From positions 1 to 48,851 of the forward strand of contig JAGWNX010000021.1 of NCBI GenBank assembly GCA_028872955.1: a stretch of 48,851 nucleotides of DNA. Reading direction: 5' to 3'. Below are positions 36,149-45,891 of this stretch, one piece after another. The translations under genes and the position numbers were made by a program. The stretch is from Acidobacteriota bacterium (GTDB lineage Bacteria > Acidobacteriota > Terriglobia > Terriglobales > Acidobacteriaceae). Numbering within the stretch: the first letter of the stretch is position 1; each line of letters opens with the position of its first letter. Below the pieces are notes generated by a model that ran no database searches, had not been told where the DNA came from, and worked only from the letters and a program-made list of their open reading frames with translations.

Positions 36149-37585
36149 ATGCGACGTGAGTACAGATGTGTGAAGGTGGGCTTGGTGGGCCTGGGGCTGG
36201 AGACCTACTGGGCGCAGTTTGCGGGCCTGGAGGCTCGGCTGCAGGGCTACGTGGCGGAGGTGGAGCAGCGCCTGGCGGGCGAGGCCCGCGAGGTGGTGAA
36301 CCTGGGCCTGGTGGACTCTGCGGAGAGGGCTTTGGCTGCCGGGCACCTGGCGCGCCGCGAGGAGGTGGCGGTGCTGTTGGTGTACGTCACCACCTACGCT
36401 CTGTCGGCAACGGTGCTGCCGCTCATTCGCCGCGCGGGTGTGCCGGTGGTGCTGCTGAATCTGCAGCCAGAGGCGGCGATCGACTACGCGCGATTCAATG
36501 CGATGGGCGACCGCACGGCCATGACCGGCGATTGGCTGGCCTACTGCAGCGCTTGTCCGGTGCCGGAGATTGCGAATGTACTGCGCCGGTTACAAATTCC
36601 CTTCTACCAGGTGACCGGCATGCTGCGCGACGACCCTGTGGTGTGGCAGCAGGTGGAGCATTGGCTGCGCGCAGCCGAGGTGGTGCACCAGCTGGAGCAT
36701 AGCCGCCTGGGGCTGATGGGCCACTACTACAGCGGCATGCTCGACATTGCCACCGACCTGGCGCAGGTAAGTGGCCGCTTCGGCATCCACGTGGAGATGC
36801 TGGAGGTGAACGAACTGAGTGCAGCGCGCAGCCGGGTGACTGCGCTGGAGCGCGAGCAGAAGGTTGCGGAGTTCCATCGCTTCTTCGATGTCGCAGACGA
36901 CTGCTCCTCCTTTGAGCTGGAGCGCGCAGCAGGCACGGCGGTGGCGCTGGACCAGCTGGTGGAGACACGCGACCTGGACATGATGGCGTACTACGCCATG
37001 GGCACCGGCGTTGCGCAGAATGAGGACACCATGAGCTCCATCATTCTGGGCACATCGATGCTGACCGGGCGGCATGTTCCTGTAGCGGGTGAGTACGAAG
37101 TGAAGAACGTGATCGCCATGAAGATCATGGACCTGCTGGGGGCGGGCGGGTCGTTTACGGAGTACTACGCAATCGACTTTCACGACGACGTGGTGCTGAT
37201 GGGGCACGATGGACCGGGCCACATCGGAATCGCGCAGGATCGCATCCGGGTGCGGCCGCTGGCGGTGTATCACGGCAAGGTTGGCGCGGGACTCTCTGTG
37301 GAGATGTCCGTCCAGCACGGGCCGGTAACGCTGCTCTCTGTGGTGGAAGACCGCGAGCACGGATTTCGATTGCTGGTCGCGGAGGGGGAGTCTGTGCCGG
37401 GCCCGATCCTTGAAATTGGCAACACCAACAGCCGCTATCGCTTCCGCCTGGGAGCACGTGGCTTTACTGAGGCGTGGAACGCCGAGGGACCGGCGCACCA
37501 CTGCGCAATTGGAGTTGGGCACGTAGGCAGCCAGCTGCAGAAGGTGGCAAGTCTGCTGCGCCTGCCTTTCCACCAGATCTGTTAG
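36149..37585 (+). CDS. L-arabinose isomerase-like protein (atypical)
   Basis: 478 residues. The N-terminal part (VGLVGLGLETYWAQF) and core resemble the arabinose/fucose isomerase fold. Metal-site candidates are Glu315/Glu317 (GEYEVKN), His345 or His353 (DFHDDVVLMGHDGPGH) and the final His of PAHHCAIG. Classical AraA is about 500 residues and better conserved; this is the divergent group found in Acidobacteriota and Bacteroidota. Next to ribulokinase it should convert L-arabinose, or a related aldose, to the ketose. The neighbouring rhamnosidase leaves open another substrate. No signal peptide is seen, so it acts in the cytoplasm. Confidence 0.78.
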   Translation: MRREYRCVKVGLVGLGLETYWAQFAGLEARLQGYVAEVEQRLAGEAREVVNLGLVDSAERALAAGHLARREEVAVLLVYVTTYALSATVLPLIRRAGVPVVLLNLQPEAAIDYARFNAMGDRTAMTGDWLAYCSACPVPEIANVLRRLQIPFYQVTGMLRDDPVVWQQVEHWLRAAEVVHQLEHSRLGLMGHYYSGMLDIATDLAQVSGRFGIHVEMLEVNELSAARSRVTALEREQKVAEFHRFFDVADDCSSFELERAAGTAVALDQLVETRDLDMMAYYAMGTGVAQNEDTMSSIILGTSMLTGRHVPVAGEYEVKNVIAMKIMDLLGAGGSFTEYYAIDFHDDVVLMGHDGPGHIGIAQDRIRVRPLAVYHGKVGAGLSVEMSVQHGPVTLLSVVEDREHGFRLLVAEGESVPGPILEIGNTNSRYRFRLGARGFTEAWNAEGPAHHCAIGVGHVGSQLQKVASLLRLPFHQIC

Positions 37586-37608
37586 CACACACGCGATGAG
37601 GGATGACG

Positions 37609-40600
37609 ATGCAAGGCATGTACAGCAAGAAGCAAGCTGCGAAGTTGGCTGTGGGTTTGGTGGTGGCAGGTCTGCTGCCGAGTGCGTTGGCCCAGTCGAC
37701 CGCGACGGCGCCACGGCCCGTGGCTCTGAAGGTGGATGCGCTGACCACACCGCTTGGTATTGATACGCCTCGACCGGCACTGAGCTGGCAGCTGCAGGAT
37801 GCGCGCAGCGGCGCGAGGCAGACGGGCTATGAGGTGCTGGTGTACAGCAAGGCCCCGCAGGGCGAGGCAAAGGCCGATGTATGGGACAGCGGACGCGTTG
37901 CTTCAAGTGAGTCGCTCGACGTGGTGTACGGCGGTCCGCAACTGCAGCCGGAGACCCGCTACTACTGGCGCGTGCGGCTTTGGGACAAGGACGGCAAGCC
38001 CTACCCGCTGAGCGCCACAACATGGTGGGAGACCGGGCTGATGGCGCAGTCGAACTGGACTGCGCGCTGGATCGGTTACGAGGGCGATGAGCTGCACAAG
38101 ATTCGCGAGTCTGGCGCGCAGTGGATCACCAACGTAGCGGCGAAGGCCGAGGGGAACGGCGATACGCACCACGACTTCCGCTTTCGCTTTCGGTTGGATA
38201 AGCCCGTGCAACGCGTGACGGTGTATACCACCGGCAAGGATACGGCAGCCGCCTGGGTGAATGGGCAGCAGGTGATTCAGCCGATGGCTTTGACCCTCTG
38301 GAAGCAGAATCCGTGGGGGACATATGTGCATGAAGATGTTACGAAACAGGTCAGGAGTGGCGAGAATCTGCTGGCGATCGGCGTGACGACGTACGTGATT
38401 CCGCGATCGCCAGCGCCGCCGTCGCAGGCACCCATGAGCGCATGCCTGTATGTGCTGTATCAGGACGGCACCAGTGAGGTGCTGGCCAGCGGCGGCACGG
38501 GCTGGAAGGCGACACTGAACGCCCCCCAGGGCTGGTGGGCTGCAGGGTTTGACGATCAGGCGTGGCAATCGGCCGAGGTCTACAGCCCGAGCATGGACCC
38601 GTTTGGCAGTTCGGACACGGGCACGCCCTGGCCGACGGGGCCTGTGGCCGCACTGCGTCATACCTTCACTGATCCGAAGGCAGTTGTTTCGGCGCGCCTG
38701 TATGCAACCGCTTTGGGTGCATATAAGGTCCACATCAATGGCGCGGTTGTAGGCAACCAGGTGATGGCTCCGGGCTGGATGGATTACCGCGAGCATGTGG
38801 CCTATCAGGTCTACGACGTCACTGCGATGATCCACCCTGGCCAGAACGCAATTGCAGCCTACCTGGCCCCGGGCTGGTACAGCACGCCGCTGATGTGGTA
38901 TCGGCAGGGCAATAACTATGGGACAACGCAGCCTGCGTTGCGGGCACAGCTTCGTCTGCAGCATGCGGATGGCAGCGTGACCTGGGTGGAGACGGACGAG
39001 AGCTGGAAGGCAACGGAGTCGCAGATCGAGCAGGCGGAGATCTACGACGGTGAGACGGTGGATGCACGCCGCGCACAGCCGGGCTGGGATACAGCAAGCT
39101 TCCAAGCTACTGGTTGGCACAATGCCATGCTGGTCACGCCCAAGCCGACGACAATCCTTGCGCAGTACTACCAGCCGATTCGTACTCATCAGGTGCTGAC
39201 CGCGAAGGCTATCACCAATCCGGCACCGGGTGTGTATGTGTTTGACTTTGGTCAGAACATGAGCGCACTGCCGGTGCTGCACGTGCAGGGCAGCCGAGGC
39301 GATGTGATTGAGCTGAAGTTTGCCGAGGTGCTGAACCCTGATGGCACGCTGTACACCGACAATCTGCGCACGGCCAAGGCGACGGATCATTACACGCTGG
39401 CTGGGGGCGGTGTCGAGACCTACCAGCCACAGTTCACCTTTCACGGATTCCGCTACGCCTCGATCCGTGGACTGCGGTCGAAGCCTACGCTGGAGACGTT
39501 GAAGGCTGCGGTGCTGCATACCGACGCACCCTTTACGACGCGCTTCAGCACAGGCGATGCGATGGTCAACAAGCTCTGGAGCAACGTGCTCTGGGGGCAG
39601 CGGTCCAACTTTGTGGGACTGCCAACGGACTGTCCGCAGCGCGATGAGCGCCTTGGCTGGAGCGCGGATGCGCAGGTCTTCTGGCGGACGGCGACGTACA
39701 ACATGGATCTGACCACCTTCAGCCAGAAGTATGCTGCAGACCTGCGTGGGACGCAGGTGGGCACGGCGATGTACGGCATCTTTGCCCCCGGTGTGATTAC
39801 CCAGAACCCAGGCTACGGGGCCGCGTGGAGCGACGCAGGTGTGATTGTGCCGTGGACCGGGTGGATTCAGTCTGGCGACACGCGCATCATTGAACAGAAC
39901 TGGCAGGGAATGGAGAGCTACCTGGCCGAGATTCTGCAGGCGAACCCGAATCACCTGTGGCAGAACAAGTTTGGTGCGGCGTTTGGCGACTGGCTTACGC
40001 CCACCATCACCACGCCAGAGGACCTGCTGGCCACGGCGTACTGGGCCTACGACGTCTCCCTGATGCAACAGATGGCGCTGGCCACCGGCCGCAGCGAAGC
40101 CGCATCGCGCTATGCTGCCCTGTTCGCGCAGATCAAAGATGCCTTCCAGAAGGCCTACGTGAGCGCGGATGGCTTTGTGGGTACTGTGGATCACTACCCG
40201 AGCATTCCGCCGCCCACCATTCACCCCACCGACGATGATGCGCTGGGCAAGCCCGTGGAGACGCAGACCGGCTACGTGCTGGCACTGTACATGCGCCTGG
40301 TGCCGGATGCGTTGCGCCAGGCGGCGGCAGCAAAGCTGGTGGCGAAGATTGAAGCGAATCATGGGCTGCTGGGCACGGGCTTTCTGGGTACGCCGTACCT
40401 GCTGGAGGTGCTCTCGGACACGGGCCACAGCGATGTGGCGTACAAGCTACTGCTCAATCGTTCGTACCCCTCGTGGGGCTACCTGATTGAGCATGGCGCA
40501 ACCACCACGTGGGAACGCTGGAACGGCGACCAGATGCGCGATGACCCAAGCATGAACTCCTACAACCACTACGCCTATGGCGCTGTGGCCGAGTGGATGT

Positions 40601-40944
40601 ATCGCTACGCCGCGGGTGTGGATACGGTGCCGAGCAGTGCCGGCTTCCACACGGTGGCGCTGCATCCTAATTTTGATGCGCGACTCGGCCACGTCAACTT
40701 TGCGTACGACTCGGCATACGGCACGATTCAGTCCAACTGGAGCGTGACCGGCAAACAGGTGCGCTGGAGTGTGACGGTGCCTGCCAATACCACGGCCGTG
40801 CTGGAGACCTCAGCGACCAACGCGCGCGGCTTTGCGCTGGATGGAGTTACGCTGGAGAAGAGCCCGCGAGTGCAGGCCGGCAATGCTGCGGGAGCGTACA
40901 CGTTGCCCTCAGGCAGCTACAGCTTTACGGCACAGTTGCCGTAG
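37609..40944 (+). CDS. Secreted alpha-L-rhamnosidase (GH78)
   Basis: 1111 residues from the ATG at 37609, chosen because GAGGG lies eight bases upstream; ATGs at 37603 and 37618 are alternatives. A signal peptide (LAVGLVVAGLLPSALA) precedes an Ig-like Bac_rhamnosid domain (RPALSWQLQDARSGARQTGYEV) and carbohydrate-binding beta domains. The (alpha/alpha)6 catalytic domain has DCPQRDERLGW with Asp679/Glu680, and the second catalytic segment is TTWERWN (Glu969). It ends with a beta-sandwich (FDARLGHVNFAYDSAYGTIQSNW). It cleaves terminal L-rhamnose from plant glycosides or pectin, outside the cytoplasm. It follows the isomerase gene by 23 bases and probably shares its transcript. Confidence 0.95.
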   Translation: MQGMYSKKQAAKLAVGLVVAGLLPSALAQSTATAPRPVALKVDALTTPLGIDTPRPALSWQLQDARSGARQTGYEVLVYSKAPQGEAKADVWDSGRVASSESLDVVYGGPQLQPETRYYWRVRLWDKDGKPYPLSATTWWETGLMAQSNWTARWIGYEGDELHKIRESGAQWITNVAAKAEGNGDTHHDFRFRFRLDKPVQRVTVYTTGKDTAAAWVNGQQVIQPMALTLWKQNPWGTYVHEDVTKQVRSGENLLAIGVTTYVIPRSPAPPSQAPMSACLYVLYQDGTSEVLASGGTGWKATLNAPQGWWAAGFDDQAWQSAEVYSPSMDPFGSSDTGTPWPTGPVAALRHTFTDPKAVVSARLYATALGAYKVHINGAVVGNQVMAPGWMDYREHVAYQVYDVTAMIHPGQNAIAAYLAPGWYSTPLMWYRQGNNYGTTQPALRAQLRLQHADGSVTWVETDESWKATESQIEQAEIYDGETVDARRAQPGWDTASFQATGWHNAMLVTPKPTTILAQYYQPIRTHQVLTAKAITNPAPGVYVFDFGQNMSALPVLHVQGSRGDVIELKFAEVLNPDGTLYTDNLRTAKATDHYTLAGGGVETYQPQFTFHGFRYASIRGLRSKPTLETLKAAVLHTDAPFTTRFSTGDAMVNKLWSNVLWGQRSNFVGLPTDCPQRDERLGWSADAQVFWRTATYNMDLTTFSQKYAADLRGTQVGTAMYGIFAPGVITQNPGYGAAWSDAGVIVPWTGWIQSGDTRIIEQNWQGMESYLAEILQANPNHLWQNKFGAAFGDWLTPTITTPEDLLATAYWAYDVSLMQQMALATGRSEAASRYAALFAQIKDAFQKAYVSADGFVGTVDHYPSIPPPTIHPTDDDALGKPVETQTGYVLALYMRLVPDALRQAAAAKLVAKIEANHGLLGTGFLGTPYLLEVLSDTGHSDVAYKLLLNRSYPSWGYLIEHGATTTWERWNGDQMRDDPSMNSYNHYAYGAVAEWMYRYAAGVDTVPSSAGFHTVALHPNFDARLGHVNFAYDSAYGTIQSNWSVTGKQVRWSVTVPANTTAVLETSATNARGFALDGVTLEKSPRVQAGNAAGAYTLPSGSYSFTAQLP

Positions 40945-40975
40945 GGTTGCCTGTGCCTCATGCGGTGAAGATCCC

Positions 40976-41011
40976 AGGGCTGGCGCATCGAGGTTCTAAT
41001 GTGCCAGCCCT
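40976..41011. terminator. Convergent hairpin overlapping the end of the ArsB-type gene
   Basis: AGGGCTGGCGCA (40976-40987) pairs with TGTGCCAGCCCT (41000-41011), with one G-T pair. It is placed to end transcription of the rhamnosidase gene, while its right arm codes for the last residues of the opposite gene. The T run is short. Confidence 0.55.
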
Positions 41012-42252
41012 TGCTGCATCAACAGACCAGCGCAGGCTGCCAGCAGGGAGAGCGGCATGATGAGAGCACCGGCACGGAGGAAGTCCCAGGCGCTGATGTG
41101 TACGTTCTCCCGGCGCAAGGCGATGAGCCAAAGAATGGTTGCCAGCGAGCCAGTTACGGAGAGGTTAGGGCCGATGTCGATACCCAGGAGTGCGGCGGAG
41201 GCCAGCATGCCGGTGACATGGGCAGCGTGCAGTGCCGCGCTGGTGAGGAGCCCGAGCGGAAGGTTGTTGACGAGATTGTTGCCCACGCCCACCGTGAATG
41301 CCGTAAGCAGCACCGCTGCGGTGTTGCTGCGGCCGGCGGCCCAGTGCAGCGCCATGCTGGTCCAGCCCAGTGCGCCGATCTGCTCCAGGGCGCGTACCAT
41401 CACGAAGAGCGCAGCCACGAGCGCCAGCGTGCTCCAACTGATGCCAGCCAGCAGCGGCAACGGATTGGCGCGCTGCCATCCGTAGATTGCCGCCGAGATG
41501 CCAATTGCCGCAAGGCAGGTAGGCATGCCCAGCGCGGCACCGCGCGCCGAGGCGACGAGGAGCACAACGACGGTGAGGCCGATACCTGCCAGCGCGGCCA
41601 AGCCACCGTGCTGCAGCCTCACCCGTTCGGGTGCATCCTGCACCGGCTCTGCGAGTGTCTTGCGAAAGAGCAACTGCAGCAGCAGCAGCGTGACCACGAT
41701 CGTGAGGATCGATGGCCAGGCGAACTCGGCAAGCCACAGGTGCAGCGGCGGCATTGCGTGGTGGAAGACCACCAGGTTGGCCGGGTTTGAGATGGGTAAG
41801 ACAAAGGAAGCGGCGTTGGCAACCAGCGCACAGGCCAGTAGATGGGGAAGCGGCGTGACGCGGGCTCTGCGCGTAGCAGCAAGGATCGCGGGCGTGAGCA
41901 CAACAGCGGTGGCATCGTTGGAGAGAAAGACGGTCACCAGTACGCCAGCGCCATACACCAGCAGCAGCAGCCGCGGTGTGGAGCCGCGGGCGTGGTGCAC
42001 CGTCTCGCCGGCCAGCCAGTCGAAGACGCCCTGCTCGCGAGCCAGCTCGGCGAGCAGCATCATGCCGACAAGGAACAGGTAGACGTCGCTGCCGTCGGTT
42101 ACAGCTGCAGCCGCCAGATGCCACGGAATGGCACCCGTGAGCAGCAGCAACGCTGCGCCGCCACCAACCCACCACACCTCGGCGATACGCCGGGGTCGCA
42201 GCAGCATAAGCAGAAGAGACAGAAGGGCAACTGGGCCGATGAGTGCGTGCAT
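40996..42252 (-). CDS. ArsB/NhaD-type permease (arsenite efflux-like)
   Basis: 418 residues with about eleven hydrophobic helices. Two inverted re-entrant motifs typical of the ArsB/IT superfamily are visible: FLSNDATAVVLTPAI with ISNPANLVVF, and NNLVNNLPLGL with GIDIGPNLSVTGSLATILW. It probably exports arsenite or a related anion. No arsR, arsC or arsA is nearby. It lies downstream of the nitrate transporter on the same strand, so nitrate co-regulation or another anion substrate cannot be excluded. Confidence 0.82.
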   Translation of the reverse strand: MHALIGPVALLSLLLMLLRPRRIAEVWWVGGGAALLLLTGAIPWHLAAAAVTDGSDVYLFLVGMMLLAELAREQGVFDWLAGETVHHARGSTPRLLLLVYGAGVLVTVFLSNDATAVVLTPAILAATRRARVTPLPHLLACALVANAASFVLPISNPANLVVFHHAMPPLHLWLAEFAWPSILTIVVTLLLLQLLFRKTLAEPVQDAPERVRLQHGGLAALAGIGLTVVVLLVASARGAALGMPTCLAAIGISAAIYGWQRANPLPLLAGISWSTLALVAALFVMVRALEQIGALGWTSMALHWAAGRSNTAAVLLTAFTVGVGNNLVNNLPLGLLTSAALHAAHVTGMLASAALLGIDIGPNLSVTGSLATILWLIALRRENVHISAWDFLRAGALIMPLSLLAACAGLLMQQGLAH

Positions 42253-42264
42253 GCGTAAGGGCTA

Positions 42265-42304
42265 CCAGGCAGGGAGGACGCCTCGCGGCTGCCTCCCTGC
42301 CTGG
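42265..42304. repeat. Perfect 13-bp inverted repeat between narK and the ArsB-type gene
   Basis: CCAGGCAGGGAGG (42265-42277) pairs with CCTCCCTGCCTGG (42292-42304) around a 14-base loop. There is no T run on either side. It lies 12 bases upstream of the ArsB-type start in the direction of transcription. It could be an attenuating or RNA-stabilising hairpin, or it could hide the ribosome site. Confidence 0.7.
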
Positions 42305-42370
42305 GGGGATATCCTCTTCAGCTTACACGCCGCGCAGACCACGCATGACGCGAGCAGGATGCGGCGGGAG

Positions 42371-43618
42371 CTAGTCTGCGGCGATGGCCTCGTCAGGCTC
42401 CGCCAGCACGACAGGCTCCAGCGCGCGTCCACCTTTGCCGATCCAGTTGCCGACCCAGCTGCGTGAGACCATGCGGAGCATCAGCAGGATGCAGAGCGCC
42501 AGCGCGGCGTAGAGGATGAAGCCCGTGCTGTAGGAGCCCGTATGCTGCTTGGACTGGCCCAACAGATTCGGCAAGATGCCTCCGCCCAGCGCGCCGATCT
42601 CGCCGATCATGCTGCCCGCGATGGCGGTGGTGACGGGCCAGCGCAGCGGCACCAGTTGGAAGGCTGCGCCATTGCCCGCGCCCAGTGCCGCGAAGCACAG
42701 CATGAAGAGCAACGTGGTGGCCAGCAACGATGGAGAAGCAACCAGGCCGAAGAGTCCCGCAATGGCGATGAGAAAGACGACGGACAGAGTGGTGATGCCA
42801 CCGACGCGATCTCCAAACCAGCCGCCGACGACGCGTGTGGCGCTTCCAGTGAGCGTGGCGAAGACAGTGAGTGTACCGGCCTCAATCTTGCTGACGTGGA
42901 ACTGCTTGACGAAGAACGACGGCAGAAACGTCGCCAGGCCGATGAAGCCACCAAAGGTGATGATGTAAACAAAGTTGAAGGCCCAGCCATCGCGCTCCAG
43001 CAGGCAGTGCAGGTGTTGGCGCAGGCTCTGGTGCTCGGTATCTGGCGGCTCTTTGGCGAACAGGATCATGACCAGCAGAGGCAGCAGCATGAACAAGGCT
43101 GCGAAGCCATAGACGTGCTGCCATCCAAAGTGCGTTGCCAGGCGCGGTGCGAACAGCGCAGCAATTGCTGTGCCGCTATTGCCTGCACCCGCTATGCCCA
43201 TGGCCAGGCCTTTGTACTTGGGCGGAAACCAGCCCGAGCCCAGAGAGAGCGCCACGCCGAAGCTGGCCCCTGCAATGCCCAGCAGCACACCCATTGCCAG
43301 CACATCGTGAAAGCTTTTGACGAAGAGGAATCCATAGAGCAGCGCGATGACGATGGCCGACATCTCAACAATGGCCGCGCTCTTGCGTCCAATGTACTGC
43401 GAGAGCACGCCCAGCGGGAAGCGCATGAAGGCCCCGGCCAGGGTAGGGATGGAGACCATCAGGCCCACCTGGCCCTGCGTCAGGTGAAACTGCTCCGTGA
43501 TGAACGGGCCCATGGCGCCGTTCAGCACCCATACGGCGAAGCTGAAGTCGAAGTAGAGAAATGCCGCGAGAAGCGTGGGGAGATGCCCTGATCTTGCAAA
43601 TGCCCTGTAGTTTGCCAT
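42371..43618 (-). CDS. Nitrate/nitrite transporter of the NarK/NasA family (MFS)
   Basis: 415 residues, twelve membrane helices. The start at 43618 has GAGGA upstream. The NarK nitrate signatures are present as GAGNSGTAIAALFAPRLA and GAGNGAAFQLVPL. The substrate arginine is likely in AFMRFPLG and in ATRVVGGW. It imports nitrate for the adjacent reductase. It lies 92 bases after the reductase gene on the same strand, probably in one transcript. Confidence 0.94.
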   Translation of the reverse strand: MANYRAFARSGHLPTLLAAFLYFDFSFAVWVLNGAMGPFITEQFHLTQGQVGLMVSIPTLAGAFMRFPLGVLSQYIGRKSAAIVEMSAIVIALLYGFLFVKSFHDVLAMGVLLGIAGASFGVALSLGSGWFPPKYKGLAMGIAGAGNSGTAIAALFAPRLATHFGWQHVYGFAALFMLLPLLVMILFAKEPPDTEHQSLRQHLHCLLERDGWAFNFVYIITFGGFIGLATFLPSFFVKQFHVSKIEAGTLTVFATLTGSATRVVGGWFGDRVGGITTLSVVFLIAIAGLFGLVASPSLLATTLLFMLCFAALGAGNGAAFQLVPLRWPVTTAIAGSMIGEIGALGGGILPNLLGQSKQHTGSYSTGFILYAALALCILLMLRMVSRSWVGNWIGKGGRALEPVVLAEPDEAIAAD

Positions 43619-43710
43619 TGCGAGTGTCCTCGGTGTTGGAGTGTGTTGGTTGCGATGGTGGGAGCATCAGGGTCCCGGTGGTTGCAGGTGCTTCGGCGGC
43701 ATGGGCGAAG

Positions 43711-45891
43711 CTAGTGCAGCGTCCGAACGTACTTTTCAACGCGCACGGCGCACTGCTTGAAGTTGGGCTCGCGCGAGATGGGATCAAAGGCTCCCAGCGT
43801 CACGCGGTTGGAGTTCGTCTCAGCAAAGTGAAAGGGCATAAAGACCTGCCCGGGAGCTACGATCTCCGTGATGCGGAGTTCAAGGTTGCGGACGGAACTG
43901 CGACGCGAGATGACGTTGATGCGGTCGTGTGGCCGTAGCTGCAGTCGCTGTGCATCGACAGGATTCATCTCCAGCCAGGCGGTGGGCACCATGTTATTTA
44001 GCATCGGCACGGCGGCAGTCTTGGTGCGAGTGTGCCAGTGCTCGACTGTGCGGCCTGTGTTCAGCACAAGCTCGTACTCGTGGTCAGGCTGCTCCTGGAA
44101 AGGCAGGCACGGAACGCAGTGCAGTGTGGCGCGGCCATCCGCAGTGGCGAAGTGGCCATCGGCGTAGAGCCGCTCGCCACCCCACTGCACGCCGCCTTCC
44201 TCTTCAATCTGCCGCCAGCTGATGCCGCTGTAGTCGCACATACGGCCGGCGGAGACGCGCTGCCACTCGGCGTAGGCATCGTGCGTGCTTGTCCAGCCGG
44301 GAAAGAGCTCTTCGCGGAGTCCGAGCTTCTCCGCGATGGCGAGGAAGATATCGAAGTCGGTACGCGCCTCGCCGGGCGGCGGCACCAGCACGTTGGCCTT
44401 ACTGATGCGTCGCTCGGAGTTGGTATACGTACCCTCCTTTTCGCCCCAGATGGCCGCTGGCAGCACGAGATGTGCAAAGTCACTGGTGGGCGTAGGGTGA
44501 AAGCCATCCTGCACCACTAGAAACTCAACGTTGCGCAGCGCATGCTCCAGTACGTAGTAGTTGGGAAAGGAGACGACCGGATTGGTGGCGATGAACCAAA
44601 GCGCCTTGATGCTGCCTGTCACCGCACCTTCGATGATGTCAGGATAGGCGAGCCCGCGTGCTGTGGGGATGCGTGCTTCGTCGATCTGCCACAGGGCGGC
44701 AAGCTGCCGGCGGTGCTCTGCGTCGTCAAACTTGCGGTAGCCGGGCAGCGCCGAGGTAAAGCCGGCCTCGCGCGTGCCCATAGCATTGCACTGGCCGGTG
44801 ATGGAGAACGGCGCGGCACCAGCGCGGCCGAGGTTGCCAGTAATGAGCGCCAGGTTATTGATGGCGGTCACGGTGACGGCGCCCTGCGTGGAGTGATTCA
44901 CGCCCATCGTCCAGCCGATAAAGGCCGCCTTCGCTTTGCCGTAGAGATGTGCCGTGCGGGTGATCTGCTCTTCGCTCAAGCCCGTCACCTGCGCAACATG
45001 CTGCGGGGTAAAGCCCGCGACATACGCGGCAAACTCATCGAAGTGGCGTGTGTGCTGCTGAATGTAGTCGTGGTCGATCAAGCCGTCGCGGATGAGGATG
45101 TGCGCGATGCCGTTGAGCAGCGCAATGTCGCTGCGTGGCTTCACTGGCAGGTGGACGTCGGCAAGCATCGCTGTCTTGGTGACACGCGGGTCGACCGCAA
45201 TCACGGTGCAGTTGGCGTTGCGCATGCGGTTGCGTTCCAGACGCTGGCACAGGATCGGGTGGTTGTCTGCGATGTTGGCACCGATCAGCAGAATGACATC
45301 GGCAGTCTCCATATCGGAATACGAGCCAGGTGGTCCGTCAGAGCCGAAGGACAATTTGTAACCGGAGACGGCACTTGCCATGCACAGCGTGGTGTTGCCG
45401 TCGAAGTTGCGGGTACGCAGGCCCAGCTGAACAAGTTTGCCCAGCGTATAGAACTCTTCGGTTACGAGTTGGCCGGTGCTGATGACGCCAAGCGCCTCAG
45501 CGCCATACTTCTGCTGAATGCGCTGGAACGCGCCAAGCATCGCCTGCAGTGCCTCGTCCCAGCTGACGGGCTCCAGCTTGCCATGTTTGCGCAACAGTGG
45601 TTGGGTGGCGCGGCCCGGGGCGTCCAGTATGTGGTGCTCGCTCAGTCCCTTTGGGCAGAGCTTGCCACGATTGACAGGGTGATCCGGATTTCCGCGGACG
45701 GTCACGGCCTTGCCCTCGCGAAGGCCAACCAGCATGCCACAGCCGACAGAGCAGTAGCCGCAGGTCGTCTTCACCCACTTCTCTGCAACGCGACTGGCAG
45801 CGATGTGACCGACGCGCGGGTCGTCTGCAAAGCGATACTCGTCGTCCAGGGTGTCAAGGCCGAGCGTGCGGCGCAGGCGTTGCCAGAGCAT
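43711..45891 (-). CDS. nasC: Cytoplasmic assimilatory-type nitrate reductase, molybdopterin catalytic subunit (NasC/NarB-like)
   Basis: 726 residues. There is no Tat signal, so the enzyme is cytoplasmic. The N-terminal [4Fe-4S] site is Cys44-x2-Cys47-x3-Cys51-x27-Cys79. The molybdenum ligand is probably Cys170 in NTTLCMASAV, as in Nas/Nap enzymes. Also seen are the guanine-dinucleotide motifs IGANIADNHPI, IAVDPRVTKTA and TGQCNAMGTREAG, and the C-terminal binding domain LNTGRTVEHWHTRTKT. It lacks the extra C-terminal [2Fe-2S] and FAD domains of long NasA forms, so electrons must come from separate proteins. The ATG overlaps the DmsBC-like stop (TGATG). Confidence 0.92.
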   Translation of the reverse strand: MLWQRLRRTLGLDTLDDEYRFADDPRVGHIAASRVAEKWVKTTCGYCSVGCGMLVGLREGKAVTVRGNPDHPVNRGKLCPKGLSEHHILDAPGRATQPLLRKHGKLEPVSWDEALQAMLGAFQRIQQKYGAEALGVISTGQLVTEEFYTLGKLVQLGLRTRNFDGNTTLCMASAVSGYKLSFGSDGPPGSYSDMETADVILLIGANIADNHPILCQRLERNRMRNANCTVIAVDPRVTKTAMLADVHLPVKPRSDIALLNGIAHILIRDGLIDHDYIQQHTRHFDEFAAYVAGFTPQHVAQVTGLSEEQITRTAHLYGKAKAAFIGWTMGVNHSTQGAVTVTAINNLALITGNLGRAGAAPFSITGQCNAMGTREAGFTSALPGYRKFDDAEHRRQLAALWQIDEARIPTARGLAYPDIIEGAVTGSIKALWFIATNPVVSFPNYYVLEHALRNVEFLVVQDGFHPTPTSDFAHLVLPAAIWGEKEGTYTNSERRISKANVLVPPPGEARTDFDIFLAIAEKLGLREELFPGWTSTHDAYAEWQRVSAGRMCDYSGISWRQIEEEGGVQWGGERLYADGHFATADGRATLHCVPCLPFQEQPDHEYELVLNTGRTVEHWHTRTKTAAVPMLNNMVPTAWLEMNPVDAQRLQLRPHDRINVISRRSSVRNLELRITEIVAPGQVFMPFHFAETNSNRVTLGAFDPISREPNFKQCAVRVEKYVRTLH

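Noticed and set aside
37903-40428. Minus-strand open frame of 841 residues
   Set aside because: It is antisense to the GH78 gene and shows no protein-like features.
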